DNA of 24,453 nt. Origin: Rhizophagus sp. LPA8_4_AMF (Eukaryota; Glomeromycota; Glomeromycetes; Glomerales; Glomeraceae). A model generated the notes under the pieces. The model made no database searches. It was not told the DNA's origin and saw nothing but the letters and a program-made list of their open reading frames with translations. Position 1 is the first letter of the stretch, and every line of letters starts with the position of its first letter. Below, one piece after another: positions 9,979 through 18,756 of the stretch. Position numbers and translations under genes: made by a program. Where the stretch lies: assembly GCA_021464525.1 (NCBI GenBank), contig JADRCO010000932.1, positions 1-24,453 of the forward strand, given 5' to 3'.

Positions 9979-11865
9979 ATGGGAACTTTTGAAAACTATC
10001 CAAACCTTTTACAAGATCTTTTGTCAATGTTAGATGATTCAGATGATCATGATGTTCTTATTCAAGTTGGAGAAAATCAAGATATAGAAGAATTTCGTGC
10101 ACATTCGAATATTCTTAGAGCTCGTTCAAACTATTTTAGAGGAGTATTATCAAGCATATCAAATAATTTGATCAATAAAAAGATTAGGATTAAAAAATCA
10201 AATATTATTCCAAGCGTTTTCAAGATTATTCTCAGGTAAGTAATATGTTAGCTTCAATAAATTTTTATAAAAATGATATCATTATGGCTTAAATTTTTTT
10301 CTACTCCTATAATTAATAAAAAATAAAGGTATGTTTATATAGGCGAAGTGAATTTGTCAGAACAATCAGAAAAAAATGTTCTTGAATTGTTAATTACATC
10401 TGACGAATTGCATCTTGAAGAATTGTTTGAATATGCTCAAGATTTTTTAATTGAAAATCTAACATCTTGGGTGCAGTATAATCTTGTTCACGTTTTTCGT
10501 AGAGTTTTCTCACTTACTAATTGCAAGAAACTACAAAATTACTGTATTGAATCTGTATCAGCAAATCCACAATCATTCATTACTTCAAAAGAATTTCTAT
10601 CTCTCGATAAAGGTATTCTCTATGAATTACTTAAACGAAATGACTTTCTGATTGAGGAAATCATTGCGTGGGATTATTTAATTAAATGGGGTATTGAACA
10701 AACTCCCGGTTTGGGAAGTGAAAACAGCGATAGAACCAAATGGAATGATGAGAATTATGAAGCATTAAAGGAAACATTAAGTCAATTTATTCCACTTATT
10801 CGATTCTCAGAAATTAGTTCCGTTGATTTTTATGATAAAGTTTATCCATTTAAGACCGTTATTCCTAATAACATTTACGAAGAAGTTTTTGAGTTTTATA
10901 TGAAAGGTACAAATAAATTTACTTTGCCACCACGAATTGGCACGATAAACATTGAATCAAAAATAATTAAACCGGAACTTGCATATATAATAGCTAATTG
11001 GATTGAAGGGAAAGATGCAAAAGCGATTCGTCGTAGAAATGATTTGCAATACAAATTAGACCTTCTTTATCGCGGTAGTCAGGATGGTCATATTAATATA
11101 TTGCGTAATAAATGTGAACATAAGGGTCCTCTTTTAATATTAATAGAAACATCTCATCCTTGTAATCCTGTTAATGATAGTTGTGGTAGTTGGAATGTTC
11201 AACCAAATTGGACAAAAAATAAACGCCGTTCACCACAAATAGATACAACTTCAAATGATGATGGTTGGGGTGAATGGGATCATCCTCCCAGTCGTCATCC
11301 CAGTCGTCCAAATGATGATGGTTGGGGTGAATGGGGTCTTACTCCCAGTCGTCCAGATGATGGTGGCTGGGGTCGTCCTCCTAGTCGTACAGATGATGGT
11401 GGTTGGGGTCCTGTTAATAATAAAGATAGCTGGGGTTTTAATTCCAATTGGGGTACAACTTTAGATAAATCAAGTCAGGATTCGTCTATTTCGCTTTGGC
11501 AAACGTCTGATCCTCCTCGACAAACAAGAACAGATCAACAATCACTTGCGCAAGATTTAACAAAAATTTATGGAGAATATCAATCTCATATACAAATGCA
11601 AAATGGACAACGTTATTCGACTGAAAACTTTATATTTTCTTTTACAAATGATGATGATATTAAAAATATGAAAATATGTCGTATGAATTATGATAAACTA
11701 GATATTAATTATGGAAATGAGTTTAATTTCAGTAATGTTTTTCGTATAAATGGTCTGGACATAGAAGTTAACAATTCAGCCTATAACGATAAGAATGTTA
11801 TAAACCCAAATATAAAGATGTTTGTTCCTAAAGAAATTGAAGTCTTCCTAGTCAGTTCTAAGTAA
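9979..11865 (+). CDS. BTB-BACK-TLDc protein with WG/GW-repeat loop, paralogue 3
   Basis: Exons 9979-10235 and 10329-11865 with a 93-nt GT-AG intron (phase 2) give 597 residues, the longest of the five. The start is the ATG after a poly(A) run; the frame is open further upstream but only from TTG. BTB about 20-105 (DDHDVLIQVG), BACK about 140-210 (LLKRNDF, AWDYLIKWG), TLDc about 295-597. The TLDc domain is split by an insertion of about 140 residues (359-498) between the LLILIE strand and KIYGEY. Within it, residues about 395-461 are degenerate repeats of DDGWGEW and DDGGWG separated by PSRP-like linkers, followed by SWG and NWG. The insertion has 11 Trp, seven of them in WG pairs. WG/GW-rich disordered segments bind Argonaute in plants, animals and fission yeast (AGO hook); here that is only inference. 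Shared family residues before and after the insert are intact. Confidence 0.92.
11254..11420 (+). repeat. in-frame coding minisatellite (WG repeat)
   Basis: Near-identical copies of AATGATGATGGTTGGGGTGA start at 11254 and 11311, 57 bases (19 codons) apart. Shorter units with GATGATGGTGG cores start near 11356 and 11392. All spacings are multiples of three, so the frame is kept. Units encode DDG-W-G motifs plus PSR-rich linkers inside the TLDc loop of gene 3. Confidence 0.85.
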
Positions 11866-11941
11866 TCAAATTTAGTTATATTAATATATATAAAAAAAGT
11901 TTCGTTTTTTTATATTTATAAATACTTTAGGTCAAGACCTC

Positions 11942-11947
11942 AATAAA
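11942..11947 (+). terminator. candidate poly(A) signal, gene 3
   Basis: AATAAA about 77 bases after the stop of gene 3. Confidence 0.4.
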
Positions 11948-12354
11948 TGTCGTATGATATGAAGAAAATATACAATAATCTCGACGATAATAGATAAATT
12001 ATACAATTTGATTAGGAGAAAATTATCTTGAATGCTTGAATTGTTCTAAAATTTTTATCATTGTGATTAAAAAAATATTGTAAAGAATTCTTTATGATTC
12101 TATAATAAAAACTTGCAAATTAAAAATAAAGTTTTTGAGATTTTTAATTAATAATTCAATTTATTAAAGTACTATACTTTGCGTTAAAATATAAAGAACC
12201 CGTTATGCGTAAAATATTATTTCGATTTTTTTTAATTACATGATAATTTTTATTAGAAAGTGAGCATGTTTAATAAATCAATAATTAAAAATAAGAATTT
12301 ATAATCATGAATAATTATAAAAAGTATTTAAGGTTCAACAAAAATTTTATACTA

Positions 12355-12385
<31 letters not shown>

Positions 12386-12640
12386 CGTTTTTTAAACAAA
12401 ATTTGGAAGAAATCTCCATTGAACAGGAATGAAAAATACCGAAGTAAACTGAAAGCCTCTATCAATGTTCTTGTAAAACCTTTGTAAATACCAGCTTCAG
12501 AACAACAATTAATTCTTTAATATAATCAATATTTCAAAATCCGGTTTATACTGTATGTTATACGTCCCTTTCTATCAGAGATCCATGCATAAAAGGTTCT
12601 TTGATTATCCCGTCCAATAGTGAATCGTCTCTTAGTTCAT
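11948..12640. other. gene-free AT-rich stretch after gene 3
   Basis: No coding region or RNA gene seen. It contains a T14-A17 junction at 12355-12385. Confidence 0.55.
12355..12385. repeat. T14-A17 homopolymer junction
   Basis: Fourteen T followed directly by seventeen A, a self-complementary tract that could form a hairpin or exclude nucleosomes. Confidence 0.85.
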
Positions 12641-12649
12641 TTACATTTT

Positions 12650-12815
12650 ATTTAATATGACAAATAAACTAAAATAATAAATAATTCTAATAACATCGAT
12701 CGAATCACCCGAATAACCACACGAATAACTATATCTAAAGTAATTCCTTTAGTAGCCGATATGAAAGAGCTAACTTTTTTTGATAAGCTCATTTATCATA
12801 AAATTAGTTTTCCTA
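12650..12815. repeat. upstream flank shared by genes 4 and 5 (copy 1)
   Basis: Blocks such as TTCCTTTAGTAGCCGATATG and CTTTTTTTGATAAG match diverged blocks at about 15940-16090 (TTCTTTAATGGCCAATATG, CTTTTTTTGATAAAG) in the same order, about 770 and 930 bases ahead of their respective ATGs. This is non-coding homology, indicating that the duplication that produced genes 4 and 5 included upstream DNA. Confidence 0.5.
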
Positions 12816-12885
12816 ATCATATATGGGTATTATATGAGAAAGCTACGGAATTTAAACTACCGGCATCACCATAATAAATTCACTA

Positions 12886-13090
12886 TCACGTGAAATTTGG
12901 CCCGCATTACAGCATCAGTCATGTATATACGGTGTATATATATATTGAAATTTACTCTTTTGACAAAGTCTAGATAAAAATAAAAAAGAGAAGTGGTGCG
13001 ACAAATATCCTATTATTGTCACGTGACAGTTACTTTAAAAAATTTATTTATACATGGAACAATTCCATGGGGAAAATCTCGATTCACGTG
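12886..13090. promoter_or_regulatory. cluster of three CACGTG sites upstream of gene 4
   Basis: CACGTG cores at 12887-12892, 13020-13025 and 13085-13090. The first two sit in perfect TCACGTGA, and the second extends to a 10-bp palindrome (GTCACGTGAC). They lie about 420-620 bases before the gene 4 ATG. They could be bHLH (Cbf1-type) sites, or ends of a dispersed repeat. Confidence 0.45.
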
Positions 13091-13482
13091 CTCCATGTTT
13101 ATATTGCCTGAATTCTTTCGTCATCTCATGTTTAGGTTAACAAAGGCAGAACCAACGCTATGAAACTATGAAAGTGATTACCATTATAGAGAAAAAAAAA
13201 GTAATTATTTATTAATTCAAAGAACAAAAGCAAATGCCATAAAAAAGTTACAAAAAGAAAGAAGTAAATAAATAGTAAAATCATTATAGTTTTTAATATA
13301 CATAATCATCAAAACAAAATGAAGATCAAGTCTTTTTTACCTTTCAAAGGGAATTGTAAGTCCGTGTAATTGAGGTAATTGTTTTAATCCTAATTCCAAT
13401 TTTAAGGATTTTAAATATTTATAAAATTCAGGTCGTTGCTAAAAAAAAAAAAAATAATTTTTTTTTTTACTTCCATCAATTA

Positions 13483-13497
13483 TCATTAACGTTAAGA
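13483..13497 (+). promoter_or_regulatory. TCATTAACGT-type element ahead of gene 4
   Basis: TCATTAACGTTAAGA ends 13 bases before the gene 4 ATG and matches TCATTAACGTAAGA ahead of gene 1 apart from one inserted T. It may mark the transcription start or leader. Confidence 0.3.
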
Positions 13498-13510
13498 AAT
13501 ATAAAAAAAA

Positions 13511-15115
13511 ATGTCTATAATTCTTCGTGACGTTCTCTCAAGAGAATTATTAATGTTAAAAGATTCAAATGATCATGATACTATTATTCGAGTTGGAGAA
13601 AATCAATATATGAAAGAATTTCTTGCACATTCAATTATTCTTAAAGCTCGTTCAAACTATTTTAGAAGAGCATTATCAGTCGAATGGACTGTCAAAAAGA
13701 ATAATATGATTGAGTTTAAGAAACCAAATATTGATCCTAAAGTATTCGAGATGATTCTCAAGTAAGAGATATAATTTTAAATTATCTCTCAATAAAAAAA
13801 AAAAGTATTAACATACATTTCCTTCATATAAAGTTATATTTATAGTGGTGAAGTAAAATTAAAGAGTAAATCAGGCGGATTTATTTTTAGTTTGTTAATT
13901 GCATCTGACGAATTGCTTTTTGAAGAGTTATTTGATATACTACAAGTTTATTTAATTAATGAACGATCGTTTTGGATTCGATTTAATCTTATTTACGTTC
14001 TCAATACGGTTTTTGCACTCCCCAATTGTAATGTGGTGCAGGATTATTGTATGAAGATCTTAAGGGACTCAGAATTTTTCATTAACTCAGAAAATTTTCC
14101 ATTACTCAGAAAGAATACTTTATGTGAATTACTTAAACGGGATGATTTTTTAGGAGATGAAGCTATTGTTTGGGATTGTTCAATTAAATGGAGTATTGAA
14201 AAAACTCCCAGTTTGAGAAGTAAAAATAGGAATAGATGGAATAATGAAGATTATAAAGCATTAAAAGAAACATTTAATCAATTTATTCCTTTTATTCGAT
14301 TCTCAGAAATTAGTTCTGCAGACTTTTTTGATAAAGTTCGTCCATTTAAGGCTATTATTCCCAACAATATTTATGAGAAATTTATGGAGTTTCATATGAA
14401 AGGTAGTTTGTCAGAAAATACAGATATTTTACCACCACGAATTGGAAAGTTAAATATTAAATCAAAAATTATTAAGCCGGAACATGCTTATGTAATAGCT
14501 AATTGGATTGAAAGAAAAAATGCTAAAGCTGTTCGTTATGAAAATGACTTGCAATACAGATTCAACTTACTTTATTCTAGTAGTAGGGACGGTTTCAATG
14601 TTAGTACATTTCGTCGTAATTGTATGAATAAAGGTCCTTGCTTAATATTGATCAAACCATCACCCAATAATTTGATTCAATCAACAAGCGAGAATAATCT
14701 TGATACTTGTAATACGCAATCAGTATTAAGTCCGGATGCGCAAAATTTGGCAAAAATTTATGGAGAATATTATTCAGGTATATTTACACAAGACATATGG
14801 AAATGTGAAACTAAAAATTTTATATTTTCTTTTGCGAATGATAACGACATTAAAAATTCGAAAATTAGTCGCATGAAATATCATAATATTGTAATAAATA
14901 AACGAGGTAATGATTTAGATCCTAGTGTTACTTTTCGCATGAAAGGTCGAAATATTTATGTTAATAATTTTTTCTATAATGATGATAATGTTATAAACAC
15001 AAATATAACGCAATTTGTTTCAATGGAAATTGAGGTTTTTTTAGTTTCAGATGGACAATATAACACGACCAGAGTATTTAGAAATATTGGATCGTCTTCG
15101 TGGAGACGTAACTAA
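13511..15115 (+). CDS. BTB-BACK-TLDc protein, paralogue 4
   Basis: Exons 13511-13761 and 13834-15115 with a 72-nt GT-AG intron (GTAAGA donor, phase 2) give 510 residues; the splice makes N-YIYSG. BTB spans about 18-110 (NDHDTIIRVGENQ, FLAHSIILKARS). BACK spans about 135-205 (LLKRDDFLGDE and VWDCSIKWS, where the other copies have WDYLIKWG). TLDc runs from about 295 to 488 (KSKIIKPEHAYVIANWI, KIYGEYYSG, FIFSFANDND). The closest relative is gene 5: exon 1 is roughly 84% identical in DNA by eye, and both share the LLRKN and LGDE variants. Gene 4 has a C-terminal extension of about 20 residues after EVFLVS, ending SSSWRRN, that gene 5 lacks. Function by family only, as for the other copies. Confidence 0.92.
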
Positions 15116-15252
15116 ATTTTATTTATTTGATACTATAAAAATGCAGTATTTGGCTTTGTATAGTTTATATCAGCATCTATAACTATTGGGCAAACTTTTC
15201 ATTTATTAAATTTTTATTATTATAATATTTTTGTTTCTTATTTATTATATCC

Positions 15253-15258
15253 AATAAA
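15253..15258 (+). terminator. candidate poly(A) signal, gene 4
   Basis: AATAAA about 138 bases after the stop of gene 4. Confidence 0.35.
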
Positions 15259-15356
15259 AAAGAATATATATAAATTATTACAAAAAATGGATCTGATTTT
15301 AATAATGATCTTAAAATAATTAAGTAAAAAAATATTTTTAATTATTCAAATAACTT

Positions 15357-15476
15357 AAATTTAAAATGATTTGCTTACTAAATTATTTAATGACTAAATG
15401 CCTCGTTACAAGATATCTTTTTATAAAGTAAACTGTATATGTAATATGTTAACCGAATTTTTTTTTTTTTTTTTGA
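15357..15476. repeat. downstream flank shared by genes 4 and 5 (copy 1)
   Basis: AAATTTAAAATGATTTGCTT, AAATTATTTAATGAC, AGATATCT and AAAGTAAACT followed by a poly(T) run match the same ordered blocks at 18648-18756 downstream of gene 5. Non-coding; it marks the 3' part of the duplicated unit. Confidence 0.7.
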
Positions 15477-16436
15477 TATTGAACGATTAATGCAACGAAA
15501 GATTTTCAAAAATATACTGCTTAAGTGAAAATTATCAACGGACGCAGGACGTATGTTGGTCATGATTTATGAACGTTGTGCCATATGGACGGTTATATAT
15601 ATACTGTAAATGTAGTAAATAAATTTATTTAGTCACAATATTATAAAATTTAGAAAAACACAAAAAAATTATTAAAATGTCAAAAATATATAAAATGTAT
15701 ATAGGCAACACGGTTGTAAATAGATAGTCAAATCAATTTAGTTAATTTTCTAGCGCAAACTGTTTAGCCATTCAGTGGGTTAACGGTAGTCCTACATTTT
15801 TGAGATACATTAGAAGGGATACGAAATAATACTTCGTATTCAGCAGTCTATGTATCTCTTTGTCCTACTGTCATGTAAATTTTTTTTTACGATAGTAAAT
15901 AAAAAGAATAATATAACTCAAAATTATTGTTTTACAATTTCAGTCATTATTCGAATAAACATACCACAAATTATAAATAATTCTATCGAAAATTATTTCT
16001 TTAATGGCCAATATGAATAGGACCACAAAGAATTAATTTATTTAAGATACTTTTTTTGATAAAGGTTCCATTGAAAGTTCGAAGCGGTTAACAATACCGT
16101 GTTACAAATTAATTTTAGTAATATCTTTTTTATTTACGAGTATATTAAAAATTAAGGTTTAATGGTTTAATAAAAACAATAACGCGCACAAAAGATAATA
16201 AATACTTCAATATAAACAATTCACGTGTAACATTTGCTTGCTTGCCGCAACGTTCAATTATTTTATTGATTTTAATATCGATGCTATAGCAAAAATCATA
16301 TTATTTTCGTTTTGTTGTGATGCTGCTGAATTGGAAACTTGATATTTTAAAAAATGATTTTAGATCGATTATTGGAATTTTTATGAGTTGCAAAATAATG
16401 GAAAGTTTTTGTTCAATTGAATGTGTTAAAAGACAG
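15477..16436. other. gene-free stretch upstream of gene 5
   Basis: No supported gene. It includes the diverged second copy of the gene 4/5 upstream flank (about 15940-16090) and one CACGTG core at 16222-16227. Confidence 0.5.
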
Positions 16437-16437
16437 T

Positions 16438-16553
16438 CACAAAAAACGTGATTGAAATTGAGATTGAGATTGAAAATTTTCAATCTTCATATGTTAGTAA
16501 GATTGAAATCCTATATTAAATTTCAATCTCAATCTCAATCACGGGGTTTGTGA
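16438..16553. repeat. nested inverted repeat built on ATTGAG units
   Basis: Left arm 16448-16475 is GTG followed by ATTGAA/ATTGAG units. Right arm 16521-16542 is its reverse complement with one unit fewer (TTTCAATCTCAATCTCAATC then AC). The outer CACAAA / TTTGTG also pair. Inside, TTTTCAATCTT and AAGATTGAAA form a second, smaller stem. A transcript would fold into a long hairpin. It could be a MITE relic or a small-RNA source. Confidence 0.7.
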
Positions 16554-16929
16554 AGACCTCAGTATCACTCACTACTTTTGGGTAGGAAAATTTTTTTTTT
16601 TTAATGATCAGTCCAATTATTGAGAATAGATCACACGTCTGAATAAATCTAGAAAAACGATCACTGATCATTTATCGGTGTTTTATATATTATGCATGAT
16701 TTGAATTAATAATTAGGTAATTAACGCGCCACGATTAGTTGAGTCGTGTGCGTCATGTCACTGGTCGATTACGCGGTAGACGCGGTAGACATTGTGTAAC
16801 CTTTGTTTCTATATATTCTGATCGCAATAATTTTTTTTTTTTTTTACTCTATTTTTTTACTTTTTTTATTTACACAACTTTTTTCGATATCCTTAAATAC
16901 CGCATACTCTACATATTAATTTTAAAAAG
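16554..16929. other. immediate upstream region of gene 5
   Basis: About 375 bases with poly(T) runs and a short G+C-richer patch near 16725-16790 (direct repeat CGCGGTAGA). The frame starting at 16739 has no ATG start and breaks into low complexity, so it was not called. Confidence 0.4.
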
Positions 16930-18496
16930 ATGTCTATAAATCTTCATGACGTTCTTTTAAGAGACTTTTCATCTATGTTAAAAGATTCAAATGACCATGA
17001 TGCTATTATTAAAGTTGGAGGAAATCGAAACATGAAAGAATTTCTTGCACACTCAAGTATCCTTAAAGCTCGTTCAAATTATTTTAGAAGAGCATTGTCT
17101 ATCGAATGGATCACTAAAAGAGATAATAAGATTGAGTTTAAAAAACCAAATATTGATCCTGCTGTTTTCGAAATAATTCTCAAGTAAGAGTTATAATAAT
17201 TTTAAAATTTTTTAACAATAAAAAAAATAATTTTAACATACTTTTTTTCCCTCATTTCAATTAAGTTATATTTATAAAGGCGAAATAGAATTAATGGATC
17301 AATCAGGAGAATTTATTTTTGAGTTATTAATTGCGACCGATGAATTGCTTCTTGAAGAATTATTTTATAAATTACAAGATTATTTAATTAAAAAGCAATC
17401 AAATTGGATTCAAGATAATCTTATTTTCGTTCTCAATACGGTTTTCACGCTCCCTAATTGTAATGTGGTGCAGGATTATTGTATGGAGATCTTGAAGGAC
17501 CCAAAATTTTTCATGGAATCAGAAGATTTTCCATTACTTAGAAAGAATATTCTATGTGAATTACTTAAACGGGATGATTTTTTAGGTGATGAAACTATTG
17601 TTTGGGATTGTTCTATTAAATGGAGTATTGAAAAAACTCCCAGTTTGAGAAGTAACAATAGGGATAGATCCAAATGGTATAATGATGATTATGAAGCATT
17701 AAAAGAAACATTTGATCAATTTATTCCTTTTATTCGATTCTCTGAAATTAGTTCTGCTGACTTTTTTGATAAAGTTCGTCCATTTAAGGCAATTATTCCT
17801 AACAATATTTATGAAGAATTTATGGAATTTCATATGAAAGGTACTTTACCAGTAAATTCAGCTATTTCATCACCACGAATCGCAAAGTTAGATATTGAGT
17901 CAAAAATTATTAAACCGGTACATGCTTATGTAATAGCTAATTGGATTGAAGGAAAAGATGCAAAGGCTATTCGCAATAAAAATGACTTGCGATACAAATT
18001 CAATTTACTTTATTCTGGTAGAAATGACGGTTTTGATGTTAGAAAATTTCGTAGTAAGTGTATGAATAAAGGTCCTTGTTTAATATTGATCAAACCATCA
18101 CCCAATAATTTAACTCAATCAACAAGTGAGAATAATCTTGATACTTGTAATACGCAATCAGTATTAAGTCCGGATGCGCAAAATTTGGCGAAAATCTATG
18201 GGGAATATTATTCAGGTATATTAACAAAAGACGTATGGGAATGTACAACTGAAAATTTTATATTTTCTTTTGCAAATGATGCTGATATTAAAAATATGAA
18301 AATATGTCGTATGAATTATAATATTTTACTAGATAAATCTGGTGGTGATTTTGATCCTACTAATACTTTTCGTATGAAAGGTCAAAATATATCTGTTAAT
18401 AATTTGGCTTATAATGATAATAACGTAATAAATTCGAATATGTCGAAATTTGTTCCAATGGAAATTGAGGTTTTTAAGACAACAAGTGATATTTGA
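16930..18496 (+). CDS. BTB-BACK-TLDc protein, paralogue 5
   Basis: Exons 16930-17183 and 17266-18496 with an 82-nt GT-AG intron (GTAAGA donor, phase 2) give 494 residues; the splice makes N-YIYKG at the end of the BTB core. BTB about 18-110 (NDHDAIIKVGGNR, FLAHSSILKARS), BACK about 140-210 (LLKRDDFLGDE, VWDCSIKWS), TLDc about 300-494 (ESKIIKPVHAYVIANWI, KIYGEYYSG, FIFSFANDAD). It is the sister of gene 4. The TLDc loop from IKPSPNN through SPDAQNLAKIYGEYYSG differs from gene 4 at only one residue before LAKIYGEYYSG, while the rest of the protein differs far more. It ends at VFKTTSDI, without gene 4's extension. This is the last intact gene of the array. Confidence 0.92.
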
Positions 18497-18549
18497 GCGG
18501 CGTAATTGTGGATTGTTTGTATAGAAGGATGAAATTTTTTATATAAAAG

Positions 18550-18555
18550 AATAAA
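18550..18555 (+). terminator. candidate poly(A) signal, gene 5
   Basis: AATAAA about 54 bases after the stop of gene 5. Confidence 0.4.
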
Positions 18556-18647
18556 TAAGGAATAATTAGATTTACTTTTAATGATCTTTGGTTTATTTAT
18601 AAACTTTTTACTAAAATTCAGTAAAAATGTTTTTTTAAGAATTAAAA

Positions 18648-18756
18648 TAAATTTAAAATGGTTTGCATATTAAATTATTAAGTGACAAATGATGCGTCAG
18701 ATATCTGTGGAAAGTAAACTATATATTGTTCAGTACGTAAATTTTTTTTTTTTTTA
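18648..18756. repeat. downstream flank shared by genes 4 and 5 (copy 2)
   Basis: AAATTTAAAATGGTTTGCAT, AAATTATTAAGTGAC, AGATATCT and AAAGTAAACT followed by poly(T), matching 15357-15476 in the same order. It begins about 155 bases after the gene 5 stop. Confidence 0.7.

Noticed and set aside
11255..11464. Val/Met/Gly-rich frame overlapping the WG repeat of gene 3
   Set aside because: It is the +1 reading of the in-frame minisatellite; repeats that are multiples of three keep every frame open.
16301..16483. 60-codon minus-strand frame
   Set aside because: It is largely the left arm of the ATTGAG inverted repeat read as protein.
16739..16939. 66-codon plus-strand frame ahead of gene 5
   Set aside because: Starts at a non-ATG codon, becomes a Phe run from poly(T), and overlaps the gene 5 start.
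17476..17673. Minus-strand frame inside gene 5
   Set aside because: Antisense shadow of the BACK region of gene 5.
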